Assembly: GCA_964617565.1 (NCBI GenBank)
Contig: CAZTYH010000005.1
Span: 3,293 to 67,292 of the forward strand
DNA: 64,000 bases
Source of the DNA: JAKJGV01 sp964617565
Lineage (GTDB): Bacteria > Verrucomicrobiota > Kiritimatiellia > CAIQIC01 > JAGNIJ01
Direction: 5' to 3'
In this document: piece after piece, positions 1 to 8,417 of the stretch
Layout of the letters: every line of letters starts with the position of its first letter
Position numbering within the stretch: position 1 is the stretch's first letter
Program-made: the position numbers and the translations under genes
Notes under the pieces: model-generated
The model's database searches: none
What the model saw: only the letters and a program-made list of their open reading frames with translations
Told to the model about the DNA's origin: nothing

Positions 1-1
1 A

Positions 2-352
2 GCTGGCTCGGAAACTGTAACAATACTGGATAACGTTATTCGATTTGACGTCTATGTCCACAATCATGACGGCGAATTGATACGTGCATTTGGGGATACT
101 TTTAATAGCACGATGAGCTCAGGAATATATGTATCCAATATGCCACCTGCAGCGATAGATATCTATTTACAGGCAACATCGGAAGAGACGATGAGACAGG
201 CCGGCAGGATACTCGTGACATCTCCAAGTAATGTTGCGATGGTGAATCAAGCGCGTTCGATGATGATTCGCGATTCGAACATGCTGACGATGCGCGTGAC
301 ACCGTTCGCCGCGGCTGGCCAGTGGATGTATCCGGCGCAGTTTTATTATTGA
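2..352 (+). CDS. GspJ-like pseudopilin, C-terminal part (5' end outside window)
   Basis: The frame is open from the first bases of the window to the stop at 350-352, so the gene begins upstream. A TTG at 77 is only an internal codon. The visible 116 residues run through a 'TILDNVIRFDVYV' stretch followed by a short glycine/aspartate turn and 'PPAAIDIYLQA'. This resembles the C-terminal beta sheet of GspJ-type minor pseudopilins, in which the strand after 'LLxNV' leads to a 'LPxAVxIxL' strand. The next gene, 6 bases downstream, is GspK-like, and GspJ-GspK is the usual order in type II secretion loci. Pseudopilins form the tip of the periplasmic pseudopilus that pushes substrates through the secretin. 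The N-terminal prepilin signal cannot be seen, so the family call rests on the C-terminus and context. Confidence 0.55.
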   Translation, partial: AGSETVTILDNVIRFDVYVHNHDGELIRAFGDTFNSTMSSGIYVSNMPPAAIDIYLQATSEETMRQAGRILVTSPSNVAMVNQARSMMIRDSNMLTMRVTPFAAAGQWMYPAQFYY

Positions 353-358
353 GGTTTG

Positions 359-2707
359 ATGAAAGTGATGTGGAACATAGCTGATAGAGTCCCTCTCCCG
401 CGGGGAGAGGGAGTGGGTGCGGATAGAGGTGAGGGGAATGGTCGTCAGGGCATTGCGTTGATTGTGGTTCTCGGATTCCTCAGCATCCTCATCCTGATGG
501 CGGTGGCGCTGGTGACGCTGACGCGCACGGAGCGCCTGGTGGCGGCCACGTCGGTGGAAGGCATTCGCGCGAAGGTGCTTGCCCGCGGCGCGATAGATGC
601 GGCGATAAACGACATCAACCGCGACTTCTGGCCGGACCGGCATATACATCCCTCAAAGAGAGATCGGGCCCTTTTCCAGTCGCAGGGAACCGGCGGCGTG
701 CTCGGGCCCAATATGAGCATCTTTGATAGCGAGGCGACAAACTGGGTGCCGAGAAAATACCTCTCCACGGGCGATAGCGATTTTAATATTCGCTCAAAAT
801 GGCAGAACGCGCAGTGGATCCTTGTGCGTGATCCGACGAACACGGCCACAGGCACGATTCTTGGGCGTTACGCCTACCTGGCGGTGGATTGCACCGGCCT
901 GCTGGACGCGAATCTCGTGGCGTCTCCTTCGCCCGGCGCGGGAGGCACCTACACAAGCATGCCGATGCGAACCAGCGTGCGTCATGTGCCGATCGAGCAA
1001 TTGTCGGAGACGTTCGCGGGCTCGGGCTTTACAGCCAGCGATTGGTTTATCGAGAACCGGAATAACTATCACGGGTTTTCGACGATCCGCGAGATCGTCG
1101 CTTTCAACGATGGCGCCCCGGGTATTTATCCTTTTACCGAGCGTAGAGTATTTGACGGGCCACTGGTCAACAATCTCGGCCCGTTCTCACTCAGCTATGA
1201 TCAAGGGTGGTGGGATTGGAGCAGCGGCCAGTGGCGACGAGGCATGCCGCCGGCAATTCCTGAGAATGTGAACACATGGACCGATGGCCAGGCGATGGAT
1301 GTATTCCAGCAGGTGCTGGGCTTGGACAGTGCGATGGCGGATGAAATGCTTATTGCGTTCAGGGACTACATAGACACTGACCGTATTCCGCAAAGCACAA
1401 CCGCTTTTACTGTCGAAGCGGTTCCGATGCTTAATGAGTTCATTGTAGGTGCAAGGATTGACACGGATGCTTCCGATATAGTGGATGTGACAATCTTTAT
1501 CGCGGTAGAGACATGGTATCCTTTTCCATCCCGGACCCCATTGACTGGATATGGATTTCAAGTCAACAGACCAACAATTAGTTCACAGATTGGACTTGGC
1601 GACATTGTGGTTCAAATCGCAGCCCCCGGAATAGGGCCTATTGACTACGGTACAGTTTCTCCTGTGGATTCGGATGTAATAGGCCCAATCAGTTATAACG
1701 ACGGTCTCCCGCAAGTGTGGCCTCCATTGGAGTACAGAATTCGGAATCTGGGTGTGCCGACTAACACACCGCTACGAATCTCCACCACCTTTTATGAAGT
1801 TCAAATATGGAATGACGTAAATGAAATAGATCGAATGCAGGGACCTCGATCTGTTCCACGTATTGATATCCGCGTCCCGGGGTCCGGTGGCAGTGAAAGT
1901 GGGGTTTCGCAGTCGTCATTGCAGGCTAATGATCCAAGGCTGAATCATATTCCCGAACAATGGGACACCGCTACTCCCACGCCGGGAGGCTTGAATCCGA
2001 GTACAGCCGCAAGGGATTTGGAAGGCAGAGACATGTTCGTTCGCGATGGTCCGCTTCAGTGCGTAAGCGAGCTGGGATTCCTTCTTTCGCCCCGGAAGCC
2101 GGGACAGGCCGCAGTTATGCCGTGGCAGACGGTGGATATATTCACCACGGAGGGGCGTCAGCTTCTTACGCGCTTCCGCACAGAGACGATGACCGGCCAG
2201 GTCTGGACAAACGGAAAGCTGAATCCGAACACTTTGTTTTCGAACACATTGTACGCCGCATTTCATGGGATAAATATAGCCGAGGTGCCGGAACTGGATG
2301 TGCCCGGGCAACCGCCGTATGCGCTTTGGACGGACCCGATGCAGATCGGTTACCTGACGGGCAGCATGTATGACAACTCGGCGAATGCGCTGACGACGGG
2401 TCCGGACAGTTTCGATAGCGGGGCGGCTTGGGTGGACACGCTGGTGATGCAGGCGGGACAGGCTCTTGCCGTCGTGGGTTTGAACAACAACCAGCGCGAA
2501 GCCATTATCCGCAATTCTTTCAGAATGTTCCAGCCGACAGAGAATCTGTTCACCGTGTTCGTGGTGGCGCAGGTGTTCGGAGACGGGGATGTGAACAATC
2601 TGACCGGCGAGAAGCGCGCGGTGGCGCAGGTCTGGCGCGATCCGTTCCCCAACGAGAATGGCCGCCACGACTGGTTCATCCGGATGATGCGGTATCTGGA
2701 TGATTGA
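359..2707 (+). CDS. Long GspK-like minor pseudopilin / PilX-type protein
   Basis: The predicted product has 782 residues from ATG 359, which has a GAGG at 351-354; an in-frame TTG at 356 is possible but less likely. Residues about 29-52 (RQGIALIVVLGFLSILILMA) are a class III prepilin signal and hydrophobic helix, with cleavage likely after Gly31. The following 'TLTRTERLVAATSVEGIRAKVLARGAIDAAINDI' region (residues about 53-90) is characteristic of GspK/PilX N-terminal helices, where the protein packs against other pseudopilins. GspK caps the pseudopilus tip in type II secretion. The product is more than twice the usual GspK length (about 330 residues), and the extra part has no recognisable domain. 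The first 28 residues before the signal are unusual and are encoded partly by a palindromic repeat at 391-411. The gene follows a GspJ-like gene at 6 bases. Confidence 0.6.
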   Translation: MKVMWNIADRVPLPRGEGVGADRGEGNGRQGIALIVVLGFLSILILMAVALVTLTRTERLVAATSVEGIRAKVLARGAIDAAINDINRDFWPDRHIHPSKRDRALFQSQGTGGVLGPNMSIFDSEATNWVPRKYLSTGDSDFNIRSKWQNAQWILVRDPTNTATGTILGRYAYLAVDCTGLLDANLVASPSPGAGGTYTSMPMRTSVRHVPIEQLSETFAGSGFTASDWFIENRNNYHGFSTIREIVAFNDGAPGIYPFTERRVFDGPLVNNLGPFSLSYDQGWWDWSSGQWRRGMPPAIPENVNTWTDGQAMDVFQQVLGLDSAMADEMLIAFRDYIDTDRIPQSTTAFTVEAVPMLNEFIVGARIDTDASDIVDVTIFIAVETWYPFPSRTPLTGYGFQVNRPTISSQIGLGDIVVQIAAPGIGPIDYGTVSPVDSDVIGPISYNDGLPQVWPPLEYRIRNLGVPTNTPLRISTTFYEVQIWNDVNEIDRMQGPRSVPRIDIRVPGSGGSESGVSQSSLQANDPRLNHIPEQWDTATPTPGGLNPSTAARDLEGRDMFVRDGPLQCVSELGFLLSPRKPGQAAVMPWQTVDIFTTEGRQLLTRFRTETMTGQVWTNGKLNPNTLFSNTLYAAFHGINIAEVPELDVPGQPPYALWTDPMQIGYLTGSMYDNSANALTTGPDSFDSGAAWVDTLVMQAGQALAVVGLNNNQREAIIRNSFRMFQPTENLFTVFVVAQVFGDGDVNNLTGEKRAVAQVWRDPFPNENGRHDWFIRMMRYLDD
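391..411. repeat. REP-like palindrome inside the GspK-like reading frame
   Basis: A 9-bp perfect stem, CCCTCTCCC at 391-399 and GGGAGAGGG at 403-411, encloses a 3-nt loop. It is followed by a G-rich tail to about 436 (GTGGGTGCGGATAGAGGTGA). The stem-plus-tail form matches a class of short interspersed palindromes known in many bacterial genomes. Here it lies in frame and encodes about residues 11-26, ahead of the prepilin signal. Confidence 0.55.
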
Positions 2708-2720
2708 ATCTTTGTTTCAA

Positions 2721-3062
2721 CGCAAAGACGCCGAGGCGCGGAGAGAAGATAGTCGCAAAGAGTTTCGTTGCTAGAATCGTGCCCGTCAGCTCATCCTTTT
2801 TTTGACCACCCGCTTCGCTGGAGAGCACGGAGAAGAGGGGATTGGTTGATTGGAGATTCGGAATTGGGGAACGAAGAAACTCCTCCTCCGTGGCCCCCGT
2901 GTTCTCCAGCGACTGAAAGGAGCGGGTGGTTCATTGCTTCCTTCCCATCCGCGAATATCCGCGCAATCCGCGGTTCTCTTTCCGGATTTATTAACCACGG
3001 ATGGCACGGATTTACACGGATGAAGAGGGGGAGGGGGGGATAACCGCAAAGAGGCGCGGAAG
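2721..3062. repeat. Composite interspersed repeat, copy 1 (upstream of hicBA)
   Basis: This gene-free 436-base stretch (2708-3143) consists of repeat blocks that recur at 3621-3995. In order they are: a GCAAAGAGTTTCGTTG block (about 2755-2790); an inverted-repeat element at 2806-2929; a degenerate 'ATCCGCG...GCAATCCGCGG' block; a TTAACCACGGATGGCACGGA block at 2991-3027; and a 'CCGCAAAGAGGCGCGG' block. The inverted-repeat element has ends CCACCCGCT(2806-2814)/AGCGGGTGG(2921-2929) plus inner arms TCGCTGGAG/CTCCAGCGA. The whole could fold into a long hairpin. No open reading frame here looks genuine. Repeats of the 'accacggatggcacgg' kind are common between genes in PVC bacteria. Confidence 0.75.
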
Positions 3063-3091
3063 ATCTCAGAGGACATCAACGAATTCGGCAT

Positions 3092-3120
3092 TCGACACCA
3101 CCCGCGGCGGCGGGTATACT
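3092..3120 (+). promoter_or_regulatory. Putative sigma-70 promoter of hicBA
   Basis: TCGACA (3092-3097) and TATACT (3115-3120) each match the consensus at five of six positions and are separated by 17 bases. The predicted transcription start is about 17 bases before the hicB start codon at 3144. A GGAG at about 3131-3134 serves as ribosome binding site. Confidence 0.55.
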
Positions 3121-3143
3121 GCATATCCGATGGAGATCGTCTT

Positions 3144-3347
3144 ATGAATGAACTGGTTTTTGAGGTTACGCAGGATGCCGACGGTGGCTTCGTGGCCGAA
3201 TGCCTGACTGAAAGTATTTTTACCCAGGCCGAAACTTGGGAGGATTTGCGCCGCAATGTGAAAGAGGCCGTGGCGGCGTACTTCTTTGACCGTACGCCTC
3301 CTTCTGCGATACGCCTTCATTTGGTTCGAGATGAAGTCTTGGCTTAG
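3144..3347 (+). CDS. hicB: HicB-family antitoxin (short form)
   Basis: The product has 67 residues. The N-terminal half, 'LVFEVTQDADGGFVAECL' then 'IFTQAETWEDLRRNVKEAV', is the HicB/UPF0150 partial RNase H-like fold that binds and blocks HicA. It ends without the C-terminal ribbon-helix-helix or helix-turn-helix domain carried by longer HicB proteins, so it may not act as its own DNA-binding repressor. The hicA-like gene starts 2 bases after its stop. The order antitoxin then toxin is the reverse of the classical hicA-hicB order but is common among short HicB forms. The pair sits between two copies of a composite repeat, suggesting an acquired module. Confidence 0.82.
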   Translation: MNELVFEVTQDADGGFVAECLTESIFTQAETWEDLRRNVKEAVAAYFFDRTPPSAIRLHLVRDEVLA

Positions 3348-3349
3348 CT

Positions 3350-3589
3350 ATGAAGCTACCGCGTGATTTAAGCGGAATGGATGTAGCCAAGACCCTGTGT
3401 CGTAAATGGGACTATCAACAAATCCATCAAGTCGGCAGTCATATCATCCTGCAAACAAAAACTCCTTCACCTCATCGCATCGCAATACCTGCTCATTCAG
3501 CTCTTCGTGTTGGAACGCTCAATGGTATTCTCCGTTCTGTTGCTGCCCATAAAGGCATAACGCGGGAAATGATACTGGAAAACGTCTGA
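3350..3589 (+). CDS. hicA: HicA-family mRNA interferase toxin
   Basis: The product has 79 residues with the HicA double-stranded-RNA-binding-like layout: 'MKLPRDLSGMDVAKTLCRKWDY', then 'QVGSHIILQ' holding the conserved glycine and catalytic histidine (about residue 32), then 'HRIAIPAHSALRVGTLNGIL' and 'GITREMILENV'. HicA toxins cleave mRNA and are neutralised by HicB. The gene is translationally coupled to hicB, with 2 bases between stop and start. The length is normal for the family and the histidine is present, so the toxin appears intact. Family identity is secure from sequence; activity is inferred. Confidence 0.85.
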   Translation: MKLPRDLSGMDVAKTLCRKWDYQQIHQVGSHIILQTKTPSPHRIAIPAHSALRVGTLNGILRSVAAHKGITREMILENV

Positions 3590-3620
3590 ATGCCGTTTGC
3601 AGAAAGTCTTTAGGTTCCAG

Positions 3621-3995
3621 TAAAGAGCGGGTGGTTCATTCTTCTCTTCTTATCCGTGTACATCGGTGCAATCCGTGGTCACCGTCTGATCCGGAGTTAT
3701 TAACCACGGATGGCACGGATTTACACGGATGAAGAGGAGTGGCCGCAAAAAGGCGCAGAAGGCGCAAAGAGTTTCGTTGGTACGATCATACCCGTCCGCT
3801 CATCAATTTATTAACCACCCGCTTCGCTGGAGTTCACGGAGGGCACGGAGAAGAGGGGATTGGTTGATTGGGGATTACAAGATCGCAACGAAGAACGAGG
3901 AGCAACGAACCAAGAACATCCCCCTCCATCTGCTCTGTGTTCTCCAGCGACGGAAAGGAGCGGGTGGTTTATTTCCTCCTTATCCGCGGTCGCCT
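3621..3995. repeat. Composite interspersed repeat, copy 2 (downstream of hicBA)
   Basis: This 406-base gene-free stretch repeats the blocks of copy 1 in a shifted order. A right-end fragment lies at 3626-3634 (AGCGGGTGG) followed by a 'GTGCAATCCGTGG' block. The TTAACCACGGATGGCACGGA block is at 3700-3736 and the GCAAAGAGTTTCGTTGG block at about 3763-3790. A full inverted-repeat element spans 3815-3967, with CCACCCGCT/AGCGGGTGG outer arms and CGCTGGAG/CTCCAGCG inner arms. The element is about 29 bases longer than copy 1 in its middle. The left part of the giant secreted-protein gene begins directly after it. Confidence 0.75.
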
Positions 3996-6900
3996 TTACG
4001 GTGCGGAGAACATGATGCGGAAGATTCGATTGGTTGTCGCGGTCGGGAGATTGAACCATATCCGGTTCGAGCCGCCACCTTCGTATGTGCTGGTGAATGG
4101 CGTCAGTGGCTGCCAATCCTGTGGTTCCGCGCGCAGGTTCTGCGTCCAGTATGGCGCGACGGCCCACGGCGAGGCATTCGTATTGCCCGCCGTGAAGATG
4201 ATCAGATTCGTTCCATAGACGAAACGCACGATCTCGACACTGTCCGGCGGAACCGGCGGTTCAGGCGGCTCGCCTTGCGGAACAAGGGTCTGGCCGGGAT
4301 TGATGGTTCGGGGTGTGTAGTTGGTCAGTGTCCATGCGAAGTCGGCGTAATTGCTGCCAACACCGGCAAGATTAAGGCTGTATGACGCCGTGTCGTACTG
4401 GCTTGGGGGAATGCGATTGAATCCAGGCATAGGTCCGCTATATGAGAGTGAGTATTCAATTCCACCAACTTCGTTCAAAAGACGAATACCGTCAGGATAT
4501 CCATCCGCCAGATTATCGTCCCATTCGCCCAAAGGATCGTACTTTGTGAAGTTCGTAAAGTTGATATCAGCTAAAGCTCCCCAGCCGGTGTCACCGAGGA
4601 CGAAGAACCCATAACCGTTGGTCATATCCGTTAGAACGGTGTTCGGTGGGAAGCGATAGTGTGCGTAGGTCTCGTAGTAGAGGCTGGTTATTGTGATGTG
4701 CCCTCCGTAATGCAACTCAAGAGTCCAGTCGCTGATGTCGAGTCCGGCTGGTCCGCAGACTTCGACAAACTCCTGTGTATCCATGCCCCAAGTAAGATCA
4801 AAGTTTCCGATGTAACAAATCTCATTAATCCAAACCTGTCCCGCAGGCGCGCGGGGGATGCCGTACCAGGCCGGACTGTTTGACCCGCCGGACGGATAAA
4901 ACATGGGGCTATTGGTTGTCACTCCGACACCATCAAAATCAACCCGAACATAATATTGGACAATGGTGCCGGAGGGTTGGGGTGGAATCTGTACTGCGGA
5001 ATTATAGAAGACATGGTTTTCCAGTTGCATGCTGAGCGCAGTGAAAGCTCCGGACGTACCGATGCGATAATATCCGTTCACGGCAAGAATCTCGGCGCTA
5101 TTCAGCGGCGCAACAACAGCCTTGATGGTTACCCAGTCGTTGGAGAAAGGAGATTGAGGATCTGTCCAGACCGACAGATTAACGCTGGGTTGAGGGCGTG
5201 GTTCATGCATTGTGATTTCATCGAAACGGACTTGCCGATCGCCGCTTAACCAGAACAAACGAGATCTAACACTGTTGGTGATATAATAGTATTTGGAATA
5301 GGTTTGATAAGTGGCTGAAGTGATCGTGATGGTGTCGAGAGTGGTCCAATGGGTTTCATTAGTGGAGACTTGCAGCGCGTAATTGACTGCAGGTGCTCCG
5401 CCGTCCCAATGCCGGTATCGAAAGGTGACGGTTCCCAAGCCATCGGCGAAATAGGGACTCGTGATTGAGCGTTCGCCCGATGTGCCACGATTTAGCCGAA
5501 CAGCCTGCCCGGCGTATGCATCTGCCATCTCGATTATCGCATTCACGACTGACCACCCTTGATGCTGATAGTTCCCATAGCTGTTTTCGCTGGGCCACGT
5601 ATCGAAATTCTGGGATCGCCAGATTTCGGGCGGATAAGCCGGTGCGATGTTGATATTATCCAACATCAGCGATTGAGGCGCGGTACTTGGAGATACGGGA
5701 ACACCGGTAATGATTACATCATCAAAAGACAGATTTCCCCCCGCCTTTGTGTAGGTGAAGCGAAATTGAGTCATGCTCGATGACACAGGCATATTGCGCG
5801 TTTGCGCCGTATTGCCAATATTCGCGATATTAGTGACGGTGATCCAACTTACGCCAACCAACCCTTCAACGCTAAGTACCGAACCTGTATTGATTGATTG
5901 GCCTCTTGTCCAGAAGCTCAGATTGGTTGGGTTCGAGACCACAGGGGTAACCACCCGGTCATTGGTGTCATCGAAGCGAAGGGATGGGGAATTTCTTCCA
6001 AAATTGCCGGTGGTTTCATAAATGCCGATGCCTGTAAATGACCATCCTGCTGGCGGCGTTGAGCCGCCAAAGAATTCTTCATCAAGCAGTATGTTCGAAG
6101 GAGGAACTGGAGGGTTTGTAATGTTACAGATTCGCACATAGCTGCCCGCAGGTTGATAGAAGAATCTTTCATAGGGCAGATAGGCTGTGCTTGTGATGTT
6201 GGAAATGGTGTCAAGCGTCGTCCAATTTGCTCCATCCGTGGAGGATTGCATCAGCAGGCGAGCTGGCGCTGTGCCGTTAGTGTCGCGGGCATATCGAAAA
6301 GATATGATTCCATAACCCGAGGCGAAGAATGGACTCTGGACAAAATTTGTGAAAGACAATCCGCCATGAGGCAAGTGCAGAGATTTTCCGTGAAAAGCAT
6401 TTGCGGTTGATACGATGCCGGTGTGCACACGCCATCCGAGATAAAGATGGTTGCCGATGTTGGTGCCGGCATCAGGCCATGTATTGAAGTCCATATAGCG
6501 CGAGATCCTCTGTGGTTCCTCAATGAAAATGTTATCTATAAAGAGTCTGTTCGTGCTTCCTCCGGCGTGTTGGATGCGAACATAGGCCGGTGAAGGAAGA
6601 TAGAGGAAGGTTGCATACTCGGTGTAGGAGAGGGAGAGAACGTTTGTGACCCCGCCTACGGTAGTCCAAGTGCTTCCATCCAATGAGGTTTGTACACGGA
6701 ATCCCACCACGTCTGCAGTGGTCATGTTGTTTTCATCACCGGTGAAACCGTTTCGATACCAGAAGCGGATTATGCCGACGCCGTCTTCATAAAGCGGGGT
6801 GCGAATATATCCTCCATGATTGGTTGACGCGGCGGCATTTGCAATGCTTGCTGCATAACCGGAACGGGACAATTGCTGGGTGACGCCGGCCTCGACTAGC

Positions 6901-8258
6901 ACACTCACGACTTGGCCGGTGCACAATAACCAATCATCCAATTCATGACATTGATCCGTTGAGAATGCCCCCCATCGGTCAAAATCCTGCGTGCGGGTTG
7001 AGATGCGCCGGAGTTCCACATCATCGAATTGCATAGCGCCCTGTGTTCCGGCGCCGCTCATTGCGATGACGATTCGGGCCCATGCGGTATTTTCCGGCGC
7101 GACGCCCAGCACTTTGTTTCGGGTCCAATGCGTGTTGGTGGCCGTGTAGTTCATCGCGGAAACACCCAGGAGTACGAAGTTGGTGTCGTAGAATTCGACT
7201 TTCATTTCCTGGTTACCCGCTGTCCATTCGGGATCTGCCCAGAACCATGCCGAACCCTGGTAGGTATAACCCGGTTCCGCCGGGCCCTCTTGCCACCAAC
7301 CGCCGAAGTCGTCATCAGGGGGACTCCATTTAGCACAGAGCGTGGCTTGAGCCGTTCCGCTTCGTCGTCGCCAATCTGTCTTTCGCTTGGCGCGACTCCA
7401 ATAGTGAATGGCCCAGATATCACCATGCGTGTCTGGAACACCCCACTGCCAATGCCGTGCGCGTTCGCCAAGATCATGATTTCCTGCGACTTCAAAGCTG
7501 GAGTTTTGGATAAGGTTGACGCCGGACGTTTCGGAATAGAGCAGGCGCATACTGTAGGCGAGGGTCGTATTGTCGAGCGTGATGCGATAATAGCCGGGGA
7601 TGGCGTTCGAATAAACGATGTCATGTCCCGCGCCGACTATTTCTCCTGTGCCGGAAATGGGGAGTATATAGCCGACTTGGTTGGTGTCCCCGACCCTGAC
7701 TTGCCAGTTATTGACACTGAATTTAAATCGGCCGCTGGATGCAGAGATATAGAAATCTCCCTGCCATATGTTATCGCCAATCAATTCCATGTTCGGGATG
7801 GAATTTGAATTATTAAAGGTGCCGGCTGCGGCAACAATAGGCGGAGGAGGGTTTGTGCTTACGACAACGGCATATTCGTAAGTCGAATCGTTGAACGTGA
7901 ACTCATAGGAAGACAACGGGCTGTTCGTCATCAGGATTTTGCGTGTAATGGATGGATTCTTTTCCGCGATGCCCGTGAACGGGGGGATATGCGAGGTCTG
8001 ATTGGTTTCGCCCCACCAGTGGGCTGCCCATACGCCGTTGGCTACAAACATGAGTGCGTTGGTGTGAGAGATTACAAAAGCCGTGCCGCGCCATGTATTG
8101 TTGGAGACGAGGACCATGTTTGGGGTTGCGCTGTGGTTGTTGAACGTGCCGGCTATGGCCATGGAGGAATAGGTGGAGGTCTGGGCGGAGGCGATCGTGG
8201 AGGCCGCAAGAAGGCAGATGATAAGAGATGGCGCGACGCGTGAAGATAGCTGTCTCAT
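3996..8258 (-). CDS. Giant secreted multi-domain protein with lamin-tail domain, unknown function
   Basis: The predicted product has 1420 residues. The frame extends to a GTG at 8273, but a GTGGAG placed 9 bases before ATG 8258 makes that start better, giving the signal peptide 'MRQLSSRVAPSLIICLLAASTIASAQ'. Two related N-terminal modules follow (about residues 30-135 and 140-245, each opening 'AGTFNN...PNM.L...N.W.G'). Next comes a jelly-roll-like carbohydrate-binding-type module starting 'NLIQNSSFE'. After that are about four modules of the 'FNTWP...GW.V...SPFF..G.G...F.YR' type. A lamin-tail domain (about residues 1170-1310, 'VWINEICY', 'QEFVEVCGPAG', 'DISDWTLEL', 'FFVLGD') and a C-terminal strand-rich unit ending 'RIFRIMFSAP' close the protein. 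No catalytic motif was found. Exported surface or extracellular adhesin-like or glycan-binding roles are guesses. It has its own promoter. Confidence 0.8.
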   Translation of the reverse strand: MRQLSSRVAPSLIICLLAASTIASAQTSTYSSMAIAGTFNNHSATPNMVLVSNNTWRGTAFVISHTNALMFVANGVWAAHWWGETNQTSHIPPFTGIAEKNPSITRKILMTNSPLSSYEFTFNDSTYEYAVVVSTNPPPPIVAAAGTFNNSNSIPNMELIGDNIWQGDFYISASSGRFKFSVNNWQVRVGDTNQVGYILPISGTGEIVGAGHDIVYSNAIPGYYRITLDNTTLAYSMRLLYSETSGVNLIQNSSFEVAGNHDLGERARHWQWGVPDTHGDIWAIHYWSRAKRKTDWRRRSGTAQATLCAKWSPPDDDFGGWWQEGPAEPGYTYQGSAWFWADPEWTAGNQEMKVEFYDTNFVLLGVSAMNYTATNTHWTRNKVLGVAPENTAWARIVIAMSGAGTQGAMQFDDVELRRISTRTQDFDRWGAFSTDQCHELDDWLLCTGQVVSVLVEAGVTQQLSRSGYAASIANAAASTNHGGYIRTPLYEDGVGIIRFWYRNGFTGDENNMTTADVVGFRVQTSLDGSTWTTVGGVTNVLSLSYTEYATFLYLPSPAYVRIQHAGGSTNRLFIDNIFIEEPQRISRYMDFNTWPDAGTNIGNHLYLGWRVHTGIVSTANAFHGKSLHLPHGGLSFTNFVQSPFFASGYGIISFRYARDTNGTAPARLLMQSSTDGANWTTLDTISNITSTAYLPYERFFYQPAGSYVRICNITNPPVPPSNILLDEEFFGGSTPPAGWSFTGIGIYETTGNFGRNSPSLRFDDTNDRVVTPVVSNPTNLSFWTRGQSINTGSVLSVEGLVGVSWITVTNIANIGNTAQTRNMPVSSSMTQFRFTYTKAGGNLSFDDVIITGVPVSPSTAPQSLMLDNINIAPAYPPEIWRSQNFDTWPSENSYGNYQHQGWSVVNAIIEMADAYAGQAVRLNRGTSGERSITSPYFADGLGTVTFRYRHWDGGAPAVNYALQVSTNETHWTTLDTITITSATYQTYSKYYYITNSVRSRLFWLSGDRQVRFDEITMHEPRPQPSVNLSVWTDPQSPFSNDWVTIKAVVAPLNSAEILAVNGYYRIGTSGAFTALSMQLENHVFYNSAVQIPPQPSGTIVQYYVRVDFDGVGVTTNSPMFYPSGGSNSPAWYGIPRAPAGQVWINEICYIGNFDLTWGMDTQEFVEVCGPAGLDISDWTLELHYGGHITITSLYYETYAHYRFPPNTVLTDMTNGYGFFVLGDTGWGALADINFTNFTKYDPLGEWDDNLADGYPDGIRLLNEVGGIEYSLSYSGPMPGFNRIPPSQYDTASYSLNLAGVGSNYADFAWTLTNYTPRTINPGQTLVPQGEPPEPPVPPDSVEIVRFVYGTNLIIFTAGNTNASPWAVAPYWTQNLRAEPQDWQPLTPFTSTYEGGGSNRIWFNLPTATTNRIFRIMFSAP

Positions 8259-8278
8259 TGTCATATTCTCCACAGTTA

Positions 8279-8307
8279 AACATACCCGCGAGGGGGGTAT
8301 TTGACAA
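8279..8307 (-). promoter_or_regulatory. Putative promoter of the giant secreted-protein gene
   Basis: On the minus strand, TTGTCA (8307-8302) and TATGTT (8284-8279) are separated by 17 bases. The start codon of the secreted-protein gene is about 20 bases beyond the -10 box. The -35 box matches the consensus at five of six positions and the -10 box at four of six. Confidence 0.45.
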
Positions 8308-8344
8308 TGGGGATTGGTTGTTGGTTATCGGTTATCAGTTATAG

Positions 8345-8355
8345 ATGCGTAATCC
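8345..8355. repeat. Target-site duplication, left copy (IS481-family element)
   Basis: ATGCGTAATCC lies immediately left of the element's first base at 8356. The identical 11 bases occur at 9681-9691, immediately right of its last base. Confidence 0.85.
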
Positions 8356-8417
8356 TGTCCAGTCAATACATAGGTAACATAAATGGTTCAATACATGGGT
8401 AACGGTTTGCTCTGGTT

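Noticed and set aside
2708..3995. CRISPR-like array
   Set aside because: Repeated blocks vary in length, order and spacing, there are no uniform spacers, and no cas gene is nearby.
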